64,000 bases of DNA from Maratus speciosus. Lineage: Eukaryota > Arthropoda > Arachnida > Araneae > Salticidae. The notes under the pieces were generated by a model. It did not search any database, was not told where the DNA came from, and was given only the letters and a program-made list of their open reading frames with translations. Positions within the stretch are counted from its first letter, which is position 1. Each line of letters starts with the position of its first letter. The translations under genes were made by a program, and so were the position numbers. The stretch covers positions 271,530,411-271,594,410 of the forward strand of contig OZ010786.1 in the NCBI GenBank assembly GCA_963932465.1. Reading direction: 5' to 3'. Shown here piece by piece: positions 32,953 through 44,272 of this stretch.

Positions 32953-33290
32953 GGCTCGAACATATAATTTCGCAATAAAAAAATACATAATTCAAAGAAG
33001 CTTACAAGCTAGGATTATGACTTATTTATTTGAATCCTTGATACAAAAAATACAAATAAACTTACGTTTTACATTTCTCTATCTTGAAAATTGAAAAACT
33101 TATAAATACCAAAAAAAAGGCCTTCATTTACGCAAATAAATATCCGTCTTATGATGTCATCTCTCGGTAATAGATAAATATATTTATAGACAATTACTTC
33201 ATATAATTTTCATGTTGTAAGGAAGAAGAAAATTATAAAAATTTGTTAAAATTCGAAACGTCCCAAAAATGTGACGCTAGTAATAATGAG
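32451..33290. mobile_element. TTAA-flanked non-autonomous element, copy 1
   Basis: Flanked by TTAA (32447-32450 and 33291-33294). It starts CCCATTTATGCCTGAATTT and ends near GACGCTAGTAATAATGAG. It aligns over most of its length with 51722-52518 in the same orientation. Shared blocks include ACTTTACATAAATAACTGTC, TTTTGTACGTTACAAA and AAGAAGAAAATTATA. The CCC start and TTAA target fit piggyBac-type elements. An inner repeat of the end motif, CCCATTTGCGCCTAGCGCCC, lies at 32871-32890. It carries an A run of about 30 at 32921-32950. No coding. Confidence 0.72.
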
Positions 33291-33294
33291 TTAA

Positions 33295-33905
33295 ATTTAG
33301 CAAAAGCTTTTGTAAAATACCATAAACGAATTACATGCGCATACGTTTAAAAATGGTTTATTAGTATAAATGTGTTGAATAAACGAATCATCTTTATAAT
33401 GTTTCTTTACATTTCAATTAAGAACTTTCCTACTACGATAGAAAATAAAAATCTGAAATAAAACGTGATTAAAAATAATAATAATTCTATGAAATACATA
33501 TTCTTCTGTGAGTGATATTTTAAAGAAAACACTACAATCATGCGTTTCCGTATCCACATACAGCCATTTTTGCAACATATCGAAAGTTTAAAAAAAAGCC
33601 CCACTTCCCAGAAAAAGAAAGAAATCTATCACTTTATAGAAATAAATCATATTTTAACTTTCATGTGAATATTCTGAAAAAACACCAAAAATTTCTGTTA
33701 TGTGTGTATGTGTGAATGGAAGAAACGAATCCATTTTTCATTTTAATGATTGCACCCAAAAATATTCTAGATGATTTATAAAAAAAACCCTCTCTTATAA
33801 ATTGTTAAAACATCAGATTGATTTTCTAAAACTTAATTGAGTGTGTTGAAATTCGATTTGATTTAATGTATTTAGATATTTTTTCTTCACCCAGAAATGG
33901 AAAAA

Positions 33906-33950
<45 letters not shown>

Positions 33951-34516
33951 AATGTTTTCAGGCTTTGCGTTTGTAAAAAGACGAATCATTGATTCGAGTA
34001 TTGGATTTTAAGCAAAGCATTGAAAAATATATATTTGACTTGAATAAACAGCGCACTTTGAATAAACACCATGAATCACTATAAAAAGCGACTCAAGCTT
34101 TGATCCATAAAACGTGGTGCACTCTAAAAAATTAATGCGTAAATTTATACATTAAAACAGAAATATTAAAAATACAAAAAAGATTTGGCTATATGTGTAA
34201 AGTGATGTGTAAATTGTCAAATACACATTTTCCAGTGAATTTTGATGATAACACTTTAGGCTGTTGAAATGCGTAAAAAGTTACCAGATAACTCTGAAAT
34301 ACACAGTTTAATGAATATTTTACATATGAGTGCTATATTTGTGTAATATTAAAAACAACATAGTTTTGTATACACACATTAACTTTATAATGTGGGTTGT
34401 ACATTGCGAACTTAATGTTTTTATGATGGTGGCAAAACAATACTGTTAGAAGAACAGACTATGTTTGGTGTGCTTTTTGTCTTTCTAGCAGATTGGTTTT
34501 AAGACACAAAACAATA
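33295..34516. other. AT-rich non-coding stretch
   Basis: No gene recognised. A poly-A run of about 38 bases at 33909-33946 may mark an old retroposed end. Confidence 0.5.
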
Positions 34517-34518
34517 TA

Positions 34519-35479
34519 CAGTGAAACCTGTCTCTAACGATATTTTAGGGACCAAAAAATGTATCTTTATACGCAATTTATTGTTATAGACAGGCTTTAA
34601 TGTGCAAGTGTCATAGCATGATATTATAGCAAGTAATCAGTTCATACCTTGCAACAATAAAAGTTTTTGGTTGTAAACAGCATACATGTTTGACTGTTTG
34701 TGAGATTCACATGTTTTGAACAGAAAAAAAAATATGATATTCTTGTATGTTTAGTTTTTACTGAGAACGCTGCCTGTATGCACATATTTTCTAATCCATG
34801 TATTGAGTTCAAATATGTTTGAGGAACGCGAAACCACTTCGAATTTGAAGCAAAAAAATAGCAAAAAGCAATCCACTTCACACGATTTACAGAGTAAAGT
34901 GTAATCCATTGACTGCTTATGTGTAACCGCGCTATCATAGATGAAGGATATCCCGCCACCACTGTTAGTTTACTACGTTTTCGTTCGAAAAGAGGAAGAT
35001 GTGACGTCAAACGTGTTAGGAGAAATAGTTCTTTGTTACCACACTGTGTTCAGTGTCCATGGACAATAAACAAAAAGGCACTGGGACACAGGTACCCTGG
35101 ACACGGGAGTTGCTGCAGCAACTCCTCTCTGAGCTCAGCACAAGGATGTTGCATTGCAGATCTTATTAGTAACATTGCAGCTCTAAGCTATCAATCAACT
35201 TACCTAATCAACGTTGCAGTCTTAAACGCACCATGATAGTCTTTCTATTGTTTATTTCTCTTGTCTTCAACAGGCAGTTAAAAAGGATAGAGAAATAGAA
35301 TGTGATAGTTTCAAAGAGGCCAAAATTATCGTTATATTCAGATTTCATATTAACCCATTTATTTTTGTAGACAGGTTCAATATACATTAAATTAATTGGA
35401 TTTCTGCTAGGGGCAAATGGAATATCGTTATGTACAGGTTTATCGTTATAGACAATATCGTTATATACAGGTTTCACTA
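34519..35479. mobile_element. pogo-like non-autonomous element
   Basis: Left end CAGTGAAACCTGTCTCTAAC after TA (34517-34518). The right end reads ACAGGTTTCACTA, the complement with one change in the last base. Subterminal ATCGTTATAGACA-like units repeat near both ends (34535-34600, 35325-35345, 35424-35470). The first 24 bases resemble the ends of the 46855-48010 element position by position. Inner frames show no transposase. A MITE-like derivative of a TA-inserting family. Confidence 0.75.
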
Positions 35480-36950
35480 CTCACAATTTTAAAGAAACAG
35501 TACCGTCTGAATATTTACATGCCATCTTTCAGTTAGAGTTGTTTCGAATTATAAAAATTCGTATAGTCACAATATATCCGCAGAACCCGTATAATTGTCG
35601 GAGCACGGCTCCGGCTTCCCTGCAAAAATTACACTTATTGTTAACACGATAGCGTCCAAAACATTTGTCGTATCGACACAAAAAATTAAATGGACGTTAG
35701 TAGTGCCAAAATCTCGGTGCGTATTGAAAATCATAAATATTCGTCAACCCTAAAGGCATAAAATGTCTGCTCAAAAATTTCCCATAGAGATAACATTGCG
35801 GGTTTAAATCTATATATTTAAAAGATAAGACTTTTTTTTTAGGCATCTACCTTGAGCTTTTTTCTGAACCAATTTTAATAATTCTTTTTTTTAAATGAAA
35901 GCTGTTTCTTTGTAGATTTGCGCCACTAGCTATTTTTTTTTAATATTCCCATTTTTATATTTAAATTTAAAATTTAAAAATTTTCTATATTTTTTTAATT
36001 AAAATGGTAGCAATTGGATTACTTCCATTGGTGTAAAGAAAAGAAAATTAATAAAGTATGTTTATCTTTATTGATGCCAATTTCTAATAAAATTCAAAAT
36101 TAATTTTGTAAAAAAAGGGAACAGAAAATGACGTCACGCTTTAAAAAACCACTAAATTTTTCCTCAAAAAGTTATTACAATTCAATACTTTTTCACTCTA
36201 CTGAGTTTGAGACGCTATGTGAAATGCTTCAATGAGGCAAATTGACATCATATTTAAATGAAAGCCACCATTTTCTCTGATAAAACGAAACGCCTCTAAA
36301 AGATATAAAGTTCTGGAATTTTACTCGCCGATACGGAGATTAGAATCACAAGTCAAGAGTGCGAATGTTAACATGCGAAGTCGTAGTTGACAAACTTGAT
36401 TTCGAGTTTGGAAATATATGTATTAATAACTTATTGCGTACTGCGATATTTTTGAAATGGTGAATGTAAATTTGAGACGATGAAAATGACGTTAAGTTTA
36501 GATTTCAAGCGAAAAATAATTCTATGATTGGCTGATTGTAAAATCATTTTTGTTGATTTTCAATCGGTAATTTCAAACTTAAGAGCCTCAGTTGGTAATT
36601 TCATCATAATTACTTATCTTGGTTAGGTATACTAATACATTTTAATTTAATACGTTAAACAGTCGAAGTTTATGGAATTAGTATTTTGGTAAGTTTAAAT
36701 TAAAAATAATATTTGTTGAGAGTAAGTATTAACTAATGTATGAGTTCCTTTTTAATCAATTTCTTTCGTCAAAATACAACGGGTTTCATCTCGTTATTAA
36801 ACAAAACATTAGATCCATTGTTATAAATTATGCATTTTAACCTCGTCCGAATCGATATGGCGTCGTCAATATTTGTGACCTCAGATATAGATTGACTTTC
36901 AGAAGTTTTACTTTCTACGTCCATAACGACCACTTTTTCTTTTTATTCAG
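35480..36950. other. AT-rich non-coding stretch
   Basis: No gene recognised. Short open frames have no familiar content. Confidence 0.5.
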
Positions 36951-36954
36951 TTCG

Positions 36955-38400
36955 AACCTTTTATTCTCCATAACCTACCAAATCGATGCAATTCATTTTG
37001 AATTTTAAATTAAGAGAAATGAAAAGAAATCGAATACGGGGAATACGATTTTTGGTCTTAGCCGCATGGCTACGAGTGATAAATCAAAGAAATCGAGAAA
37101 AATATAACAGGGTTTTTTTACGGATAAGGGTATTTTCCAGGAGAGTTTCCAGTATTTTTTTATAGAAAAAGAAATCTAGGCTAAACCGGTGAAATTTCGC
37201 ATTTCTTATAAGGTGAGATTTTCTGTAAGAAAATAGCGGTGCAAAAGAATTTCCTGGTCGCAAAATTCCAGGATTCGTACGAACCCTGATATAATGTCAT
37301 GTATGTATTACTTATATGTATGTATTCTTATGTATGTATGTTTATATTCAGACGTATGCATGTTTGTATTGGGAAATTTCCGCAATCGGGTTTGTAGACA
37401 ATTTCATAATTTAGGGAGCGTTGTTTGATGCGCAGTAGACAATTTCATAATTTAGGGAGCGTTGTTTGATGCGCAAATTTAACCATTTGGTGGTGGTCCA
37501 GTTACAGAAGGTTACTCATTTTTGTTTATTCAATTTAATTGAATGTGCTGCAACTGAAATGCACATGGACATTATCCGTAACCTTCCAAATCGGTGAAAT
37601 TCATTTTGAATTTTAAATTATGAGAAATGAAAAGAAATCGAATACGGAAAATATGATTTCGTTTATTAGCCGCATGGTAACGATTTCAGTATTAGCCGCA
37701 TGGCTACAAATGATAAAAAAAAAATCGAAAAAATATAATGTCATGTATGTATTACTTATATGTATGTATTCTTATGTATGTATGGTTGTATTAAAACGTA
37801 TATATGTTTGTATTGGGAAATTTCCGTAATTGGGTTTGTAGACGATTTCATAATTTAGTGAGCGTTGTTTGATGCGCAAATTTAACTATTTAGTAGCGGT
37901 CCAAATTTCAGTAGGTTATTAATTTTTCTTTTTAATTCACCGTAAGTGAATGTGCTGCAACTGAAATGCAAGTGAACATTTTCCGTAAGCCGCCAAATCG
38001 ATGGCCACTTTAATCACTTTAATGGGAATTTTAAATTAAGAGAAATAAAAAGAAATCGAATACGGAGAATACGATTTTGGATGTTAGTTGCCTGATAGCA
38101 GATTCAGTATTAACCGCATGGCAACGAATGATAATAAAAGAAGTCGAGAAATATATAATGTTATGTATGTATTACTTATATGTATGTATTCTTATGTATG
38201 ATTTTATTCAGAGATATGTATGTTTGTATTAGGAAATTTCCGTAATCAGGTTGGTAGAAAATTTCATAATTTAGTGAGCGCTGTTTTATGCGCAAATATA
38301 ACCATTTGGTAGTGGCCCTAATTACAGAAGTTTACTCATTTTTTTGTTATTCACCGTAAGTGAATGTGTTGCAACTGAAATGCGAGTGAACATTCTGAAG
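36955..38400. repeat. three tandem units of about 420 bp
   Basis: Unit landmark GAAATGAAAAGAAATCGAAT occurs at about 37016, 37622 and, slightly changed, 38040. Spacings are about 606 and 418 bp; the first is longer because it holds a 181-bp insertion. Each unit has TTAGCCGCATGG, a TATGTATGTATTACTTATATG run, TTTGTATTRGGAAATTTCCG and GAGCGYTGTTTKATGCGCAA. A 41-bp perfect duplication lies at 37394-37434 and 37435-37475. No conserved frame. Confidence 0.85.
37108..37288. mobile_element. 181-bp hAT-like MITE inside the tandem repeat
   Basis: The ends are CAGGGTTTTTTTACGG and TACGAACCCTG, hAT-style CAGGGTT/AACCCTG. It is flanked by ATATAA on both sides (37102-37107 and 37289-37294). The other tandem units lack this piece and read straight through AAATATAATGTCATG, which proves it is an insertion. 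A 6-bp duplication is shorter than the usual 8 bp of hAT. Confidence 0.75.
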
Positions 38401-38962
38401 TGAATGAGATAAGCATTTTTGGCCTAGATATACACTTGAACACGGAAATATATAGATAGCAAAATAAAAAAGTCCTAAAAGCGTAAAGAAAAGATAGCTT
38501 ACTTATTTCTTGATTTTAAGATTTAAGTTAATTTTACGGGAAAAATCTAAGCTAAAATGCGAAGAGCACGATTAGAGAAGAATCATCAGTGCTGAAGTTC
38601 TGTGGAAATTTCGTCAAATTCGGCAGCTACAGCCAAATTCGATATTTTTATATCAACATATTTTTGGTCGCTAAATTTGACGAAATTTCGCGAAATGTCT
38701 CCAAACTTGGCGAAACTTTTGACGTTAATGTATATGACTATATAGTTTTATTCTTATAATCGGAAAAATGATACAACAAGGAAAGATAATTCGTGAGAAA
38801 TCAACTTCACAAAAAGTCATAAATCATTCCGTGATTTTTTTTAACCTGTTGCCTAGATGTAGTGTACATTTTAAGAAATGTACATATTTTTATATGCGTA
38901 ACATTATACACAAAAGTTTCGAAAATGCCGCTTAAAAGAAAGCAATTGAGATGAAAAGAGTT
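38401..38962. other. non-coding spacer with a small inverted repeat
   Basis: GAAATTTCGTCAAATT at about 38607 and its complement AATTTGACGAAATTTC at about 38675 form a short inverted repeat. Nothing else recognised. Confidence 0.45.
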
Positions 38963-39037
38963 AGATTAATATTAACACAATTATTCTAATTGGTAAACAA
39001 ATCATATTAGATGTAAATTTCCAACTGGGCGAAAAAT

Positions 39038-39111
39038 GTCCGGACCAGGATTCGAACCCGGGATCTCCTGGCTGAAGCCGCCAGTGCTCTGCCATCTGAG
39101 CTATCCCGGAC
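39038..39111 (-). tRNA. tRNA-like, unit 1
   Basis: 74 nt on the minus strand. Acceptor GTCCGGG pairs with TCCGGAC. An A box (TAGCTCAGATGGCAGAGC), an anticodon stem CTGGC/GCCAG with loop GGCTTCA, and a B box GGGTTCGAATCC are all present. The loop has G where U33 is expected, giving a nominal CUU anticodon, so a tRNA-derived SINE head is likelier than a working tRNA-Lys. Confidence 0.5.
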
Positions 39112-39315
39112 GATTCTGGTCGAACTTTTTCACCCAGCTAACCTTGATGATTACAGCATCTGGTCTGAAACCTGGTTCAGCTCAACAGAATAAATCTCAG
39201 GTAATGGAACTCCAGAAATCGCTGGATACGAAATTACACCAGATTAATATTAACACAATTATTCTAATTGGTAAACAAATCATATTAGATGTAAATTTCC
39301 AACTGGGCGAAAAAT

Positions 39316-39389
39316 GTCCGGACCAGGATTCGAACCCGGGATCTCCTGGCTGAAGCCGCCAGTGCTCTGCCATCTGAGCTATCCCGGAC
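39316..39389 (-). tRNA. tRNA-like, unit 2
   Basis: Same 74-nt cloverleaf as unit 1, exactly 278 bp further on, with no difference seen. Confidence 0.5.
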
Positions 39390-39593
39390 GATTCTGGTCG
39401 AACTTTTTCACCCAGCTAACCTTGATGATTACAGCATCTGGTCTGAAACCTGGTTCAGCTCAACAGAATAAATCTCAGGTAATGGAACTCCAGAAATCGC
39501 TGGATACGAAATTACACTAGATTAATATTAACACAATTATTCTAATTGGTAAACAAATCATATTAGATGTAAATTTCCAACTGGGCGAAAAAT

Positions 39594-39667
39594 GTCCGGA
39601 CCAGGATTCGAACCCGGGATCTCTTGGCTGAAGCCGCCAGTGCTCTGCCATCTGAGCTATCCCGGAC
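39594..39667 (-). tRNA. tRNA-like, unit 3
   Basis: Same cloverleaf, with one change (TCTTGGCTG instead of TCCTGGCTG on the plus strand) in the anticodon stem. Confidence 0.5.
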
Positions 39668-39989
39668 GATTCTGGTCGAACTTTTTCACCCAGCTAACCT
39701 TGATGATTACAGCATCTGGTCTGAAACCTGGTTCAGCTCAACAGAATAAATCTCAGGTAATGGAACTCCAGAAATCGCTGGATACGAAATTACACTAGAT
39801 TAATATTAACACAAATATTCTAATTGGTAAACAAATCATATTAGATGTAAATTTCCAACTGGGCGAAAAATGTCCGGACCAGGATTCGAACCCGGGTCGT
39901 TGGTTCGGGATTCTGTTGAGCTGAACCAGGTTTCAGACCAGATGCTGTAATCATCAAGGATAGCTGGGTGAAAAAGTTCGACCAGAATC

Positions 39990-40063
39990 GTCCGGGATAG
40001 CTCAGATGGCAGAGCACTGGCGGCTTCATCCAGGAGATCCCGGGTTCGAATCCTGGTCCGGAC
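39990..40063 (+). tRNA. tRNA-like, inverted unit
   Basis: The same 74 nt on the plus strand. The anticodon arm reads CTGGCGGCTTCATCCAG, with one stem mismatch against the other copies (ATCCAG for AGCCAG). Confidence 0.5.
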
Positions 40064-40100
40064 ATTTTTCGCCCAGTTGGAAATTTACATCTAATATGAA

Positions 40101-40556
40101 AAGAGTTATTCAGCGTAATTCTGTGTGGAAAAGTCACATAAAAAGAACCCAGCTGCCTACGAGTAATTGCGAAAATAACGATATAACAATAACTCAGATG
40201 AACAAAAGTATCAAGTTTGATGGAGGAGTAAAGCAGATTACCTATGTGCGCGTGTTACATACGTGTTACAAACCTTTCCCTTATAACATATTAAATAAGT
40301 CTGGGCTATGCCAGACATGTAAGTCTTTGAAGGGGCTTTGAAGTATTCTGCCGTTAGCTCGATGGATCCAGTTCCAATTTTGATTGTCTCAAAGATCGGA
40401 GCTACATTAAACTAATCAAAATCGCTCAACACATCCCAGGTGGTTATTCTTTCTCTTTACCGTAGACTCTCTTATTCAATGAATTCTCTTTACTTTTAAC
40501 ATTTCTGAATTATTTTAAAGAAAACAAATCACGCTGCATAAAAATTTTGATAATTC
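40101..40556. other. spacer before the helicase remnant
   Basis: An open frame 40096-40341 on the plus strand ends CQTCKSLKGL and might be upstream coding sequence of the helicase-bearing element. I do not recognise it. Confidence 0.3.
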
Positions 40557-41460
40557 TGACATCAGATTTACAGATGAGCAGCAGAAAATACTTTAGTTAT
40601 GCACAGAACAGCTTTCGTCATTGCAAACAAAAGTTACAATTTTCCCTCAGTCAACTTTTATTATTGGAAAAGCAAGAGCTGGAAAAAGTGGGATAATCTA
40701 AGAAATAAGTAAAACAATCATAAAGCAGTTAAGATCGGAAGCTGTCATTCTTTTGGCACTAACAAGTACTGCTGTGCTTAATGTCGAATGAAAGTTAATT
40801 CACTCAGTGCTTAAAAAACCACCGTGTTTTAAATAATTCGCTGATTTAAAAAGTCAGGCAGAAAGTAATCTACAGCTCAGCGTCGATACAGTATTATTTA
40901 TCTTTACTGACGAATTTTCAATTGTGTCTTATGGCTGAACTTGAACAAAAATGTCGCAAAGGTACTTGGAGGTGTTAGGTAATTACATCGCATAAGAGAC
41001 ATTCTATAAAAGACGTTTTGGCTCTTCGCAGACAAAAATTGCTTAGAGCTTTTAATAATTGGTTCACATTAACAAACTCATTGAGACAAAATGGCGATCA
41101 GCAAAGACAATTTCGAAAGACTCTATATTCGCTTTGCGTTGGTCAAGTTTCAGACTACTCTCATCCCTTATGCAACGGTGGAAAGCTACACTGCTTCCGG
41201 CTCAACTTGAATGATTTTAAGATGAAATATGTCTTTTTTCCAAAAACAAGAAAGCGAAAGAACATAATCAAGAAGCACTTCTTAAATCAAAGTGGTCAAT
41301 GGCAAGAATGTTAGCAGACCACAATAATTAAAAGTAAGATGTAGTGAAGATGATCATGTGTTTGGACTTCAGGCTGGACTTTTTCCAGCAGTTGGATGCA
41401 GTTATGTTACATACCAATATCTGGATGGAGTGGGGATTGATAAGCGGTGTACTGAGTGTT
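40557..41460 (+). pseudogene. PIF1-like helicase remnant
   Basis: Blocks in order: FTDEQQKIL (about 40565), FIIGKARAGKSGII (about 40657, P-loop with GKS), EAVILLALTSTAVLNVE then KLIHSVLKKPP (40738-40825, the motif after the P-loop in PIF1), FIFTDEFSIVSYG (about 40899, Walker B DE), and GLQAGLFPAVGCSYVTYQYL then DGVGIDKR (41368-41450, the late PIF1 motif LxPAVGxxVMxT). At least three stops and some frame changes. PIF1 helicases are carried by Helitrons and are also cellular; no Rep domain or Helitron ends were found here, so the source is open. Confidence 0.7.
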
Positions 41461-42203
41461 GGCAAAAGAAGCCACCTCTTGTGTAACACAGTAGCAATTA
41501 CGCGCTAATATTTGATAAATAAATAAATATGATTCTGGCCAATTTATAATAAAACAATTGCATATAATAATATAGGTAATTTCTTACCTTTATCTTTCTT
41601 CAACAGCATTCCTCTGTTCACCGCTTGGCAAGCATTTAAATCCAGTACTGCGTATCCTTTTGCGCTGAATTCTTAAAGATTTTTTTCTGCACTATAGTAT
41701 TAAAATAAGAAATTGTGATTAATATATATGTTTTTTTTTAAATTAAATCCACTCCTGAGACTTGGTTTCATTGCTTATTGAAAAATTATATTCAACATTA
41801 TGTTATAGATTTAAGTTATACTTATACATTTTGCTGCTTTTTGCAGCAACAGTTTAAAACATTACATGCTTTCTTATTGCAATTTACACAACAACTAAAT
41901 TAATAATAAAAATGTTTATGAGTCATTTTTGAGTTCTTTCTGATGATGATGATGATGATGAAGGTGACGTCGGACTCTTGCTTCATGTGTGGGATAATCT
42001 ATAAACGTATTTTATTTATGAATGTTATTGTTCATTTTGAATATCATAATTTGGCAAATATAAAGAGTTTGTTGATTTCACAATGATTGATTCATACTTG
42101 ATCTATTTATTTAAGTATCAAAATGTTTTTGTCCTTGAAGATTATTGATCTGGTTTCCTGTTTCGAAATCAATTTATTCGTATCTGAGAGGGTTATAAAT
42201 CCA
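41461..42203. other. spacer, may include the Copia 3' LTR
   Basis: A GAT trinucleotide run lies at 41941-41960. If the Copia polypurine tract is at 42205-42215, its 3' LTR would begin near 42206 and run leftward (TGATGGATTTATAACC on the minus strand). With no second LTR in the window its end cannot be fixed. Confidence 0.4.
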
Positions 42204-44200
42204 TCACCCCTCCTTAACCATCTCAGATGCATCCTGTATTAGTTGCCTGGATTCTCGGTGTTTAATAAAATGAGGTTTGGCAAGTGGTTTGGTCAAACAA
42301 TCTACTATCATGTCTTGTGTCGGACAATAAGGAAGATCTAGTATACCGTCTTCTTTCATCTCTCTTATCGCATGATAACGCACATTAATATGTTTTGTGC
42401 GTTTTGAAAAATTTTCATTCTCCACAATTTTGATGCAGCTTTGGTTATCTTCGTACAGCAACACTGGTAAATTTTGTTTTAGGTCTAAATCGGTTAACAG
42501 TTTTATAAGCCATGCAATTTCCTGTCCTGCACTGGCTACCGAAACAAATTCAGCTTCCGCTGATGAGTAGGCTATACAATTTTGTCGTTTGGTGTACCAT
42601 TATATGGGACTACTTCCCAGCATGAATATGTTGCCTGTTGTCGATTTCCTCGTTCTTGTGTCCCCCGCCCAGTCAGAGTCAGAAAAACCGATGAGTTGTG
42701 GTTCGTGATTTGTGTTAAATGTTAGATTAAGGTTTTACGTGATGTTTAGATAACTAATTAACCGTTTCACAGCGTTCCAATCTTTTAATCGTGGAGTTTC
42801 ACACCTTCTGCTGAGGATGTTAACTGAGGCTGATATGTCTGGGCGTGTAGTGATTCCTATGTACAACAATGATCCTATCGCTTGTCTGAATTCCGTGTTA
42901 TTAGGCATTAAATTTACGTCATCTTCTAATTTGTGAAAACCGGCATCCATGGGAGTGCTTACAGGTTTTGCGTTTTCTAGATTAAATTTTCTTGCGAGTT
43001 CTTTTATTTTTAATCTTCGATTTAATTTGTACCCGCTTTGTGTTTTTCTTATTTCCATGCCTAAATAGTGAGATACTTCCTCAAGATCTTTTAACTCATA
43101 TTCTTGCTTTAAAGCTTTTATTATTTTTTCAATTGATTCATTTTCGCCACCTATCAAAATATCATCAACATACACTATTATGTAAGTCGTAATGTTGTTT
43201 TCTTTTCGTGTGTATAGGCATGTGTCCACGGTGCTTTGTTGAAAATTTAGTCTTTTTAAAGATTGTTCGATTCTTTTATTCCAGGTTCTGGCTGCCTGTT
43301 TGAGACCGTAGATGGATTTTTTCAGTTTACAGCCTTTGTTTTCTGAGTATTTCTCAATGTAGCCCTCCAGTTGTTTTATATGTATCTCGTCTTCTAACTC
43401 ACCGTAGAGAAAGGCTGTGTCGATATCGATGTGTCTCACGCTCAACTTTTTATATGCGGCTGCTACCAAAAATGTTCTCACGGTTGTTTGTGACACTACT
43501 GGGGCGAAAGTCTCGTCATAGTTTTCCCCATATTTTTGACTAAGTCCTTTGGCTACCAAACGTGCTTTGTACTTTTGTGTGTTTCCTTAACTGTCTAATT
43601 TCCTTTTGAATGTCCATTTGCAACCTATAACCTTTTTGTTAGGTGGAGGATCCACTAACTCCCATGTGTTGTGTTTTCTCAGCGAATTGATTTCCGCTTG
43701 TGTGGCTTTAAGCCAATTTTCCTTTTCTTTGGGATTATTTATTTCCAGTATTTCATTCCAACTAGTGGGTTCTGTCATATCGTTATTTTTTACATAACAG
43801 ATATATCTGTCTGGTGGTAACCCCCTGTTCGATCTTTCAGATATTCTTGGTTCATTGGTTGGCTGTTTGGACGTGGTTGGTTCTTCGGTTGTGTCGTTTA
43901 TCTCTGTTTCAATCTAATTTTTGTCCTTATATGAATTTTCTGTCTCTTTACTTTCTTTTTGGTTAATTTTGCTATTTTCTATGAATTTCACTGTTCTGCC
44001 AATTACAATTTTATTTTCTTTAGTCTATACGCGATATCACTTTGAGTTGTTATCGTATCCTACAAAAATCCCTTCCTGAGCCCTGTCGTCCAATTTTCCT
44101 CTATGTTGTTTATTCACGTATACGTAAGCTTTGCACCCGAATGTTCGCAAATAGTGTAAATTCGGTTTGCGATTAAACCATAGCTCAAAAAAGATGTTTC
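42204..44200 (-). pseudogene. Ty1/Copia polyprotein, 3' half
   Basis: A single minus-strand frame from about 44195 to the stop at 42204, interrupted by about six stops but with no frame change seen. The C-terminal end of integrase comes first (HYLRTFGCKAYVYVNKQHRG, GKLDDRAQEGIFVGYD). Reverse transcriptase follows: NTWELVDPPPNKKVIGCKW, KARLVAKGLSQKYGENYDET, HIDIDTAFLYGELEDEI, and the catalytic YIIVYVDDILIGG. RNase H then shows IGFSDSDWAGDTRTRKSTTG, AYSSAEAEFVSV and LLYEDNQSCIKI, ending QDMIVDCLTKPLAKPHF. Gag, protease and the integrase core are absent; the element is cut at about 44200. The last stop is next to the polypurine tract. Confidence 0.9.
42205..42215 (-). promoter_or_regulatory. Copia polypurine tract
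   Basis: On the minus strand AAGGAGGGGTG follows directly after the polyprotein end, where a Copia element should have its polypurine tract. Confidence 0.6.
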
Positions 44201-44212
44201 TGAATTAATAAT

Positions 44213-44272
44213 TAACAGCATCACCATAAATATAAATACAGCGTCACCCTAAATATAAACACAGCATCACCT
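44213..44272. repeat. short tandem repeat, period about 24 bp
   Basis: ACAGCATCACCATAAATATA recurs as ACAGCGTCACCCTAAATATA and then ACAGCATCACC, at the point where the Copia sequence breaks off. Confidence 0.7.

Larger units (their letters stand above)
38963..40100. repeat. 278-bp tandem array of tRNA-like units with inverted last copy
   Basis: Units start at 38963, 39241, 39519 and 39797, exactly 278 bp apart and nearly identical. Each starts AGATTAATATTAACACAATT and contains a tRNA-like segment on the minus strand. That segment is bracketed by an inverted repeat, CTGGGCGAAAAA on one side and TTTTTCACCCAG on the other. The fourth unit stops at about 39896, half way through its tRNA-like part, and the sequence then continues as an inverted copy to about 40100. 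GATGAAAAGAG before the array and TATGAAAAGAG after it suggest a single original insertion. Open frames across it (repeated MSGPGFEPGISWLKP) are by-products. Confidence 0.92.

Noticed and set aside
32800..32988. 62-codon frame with a run of phenylalanines
   Set aside because: It is the translation of a poly-A/T run inside a TTAA-flanked element.
36955..38400. Repeats regarded as a possible CRISPR array
   Set aside because: Units are about 420 bp with no short repeat-spacer layout. This is eukaryotic tandem DNA; no CRISPR exists in the window.
39036..40137. Repeated 68-105 codon frames beginning MSGPGFEPGISWLKP
   Set aside because: They read through the tRNA-like units. Such peptides commonly arise from conserved tRNA B-box sequence, not from genes.
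41945..42206. Copia 3' LTR
   Set aside because: A start next to the polypurine tract is likely, but without a second LTR its length cannot be supported.
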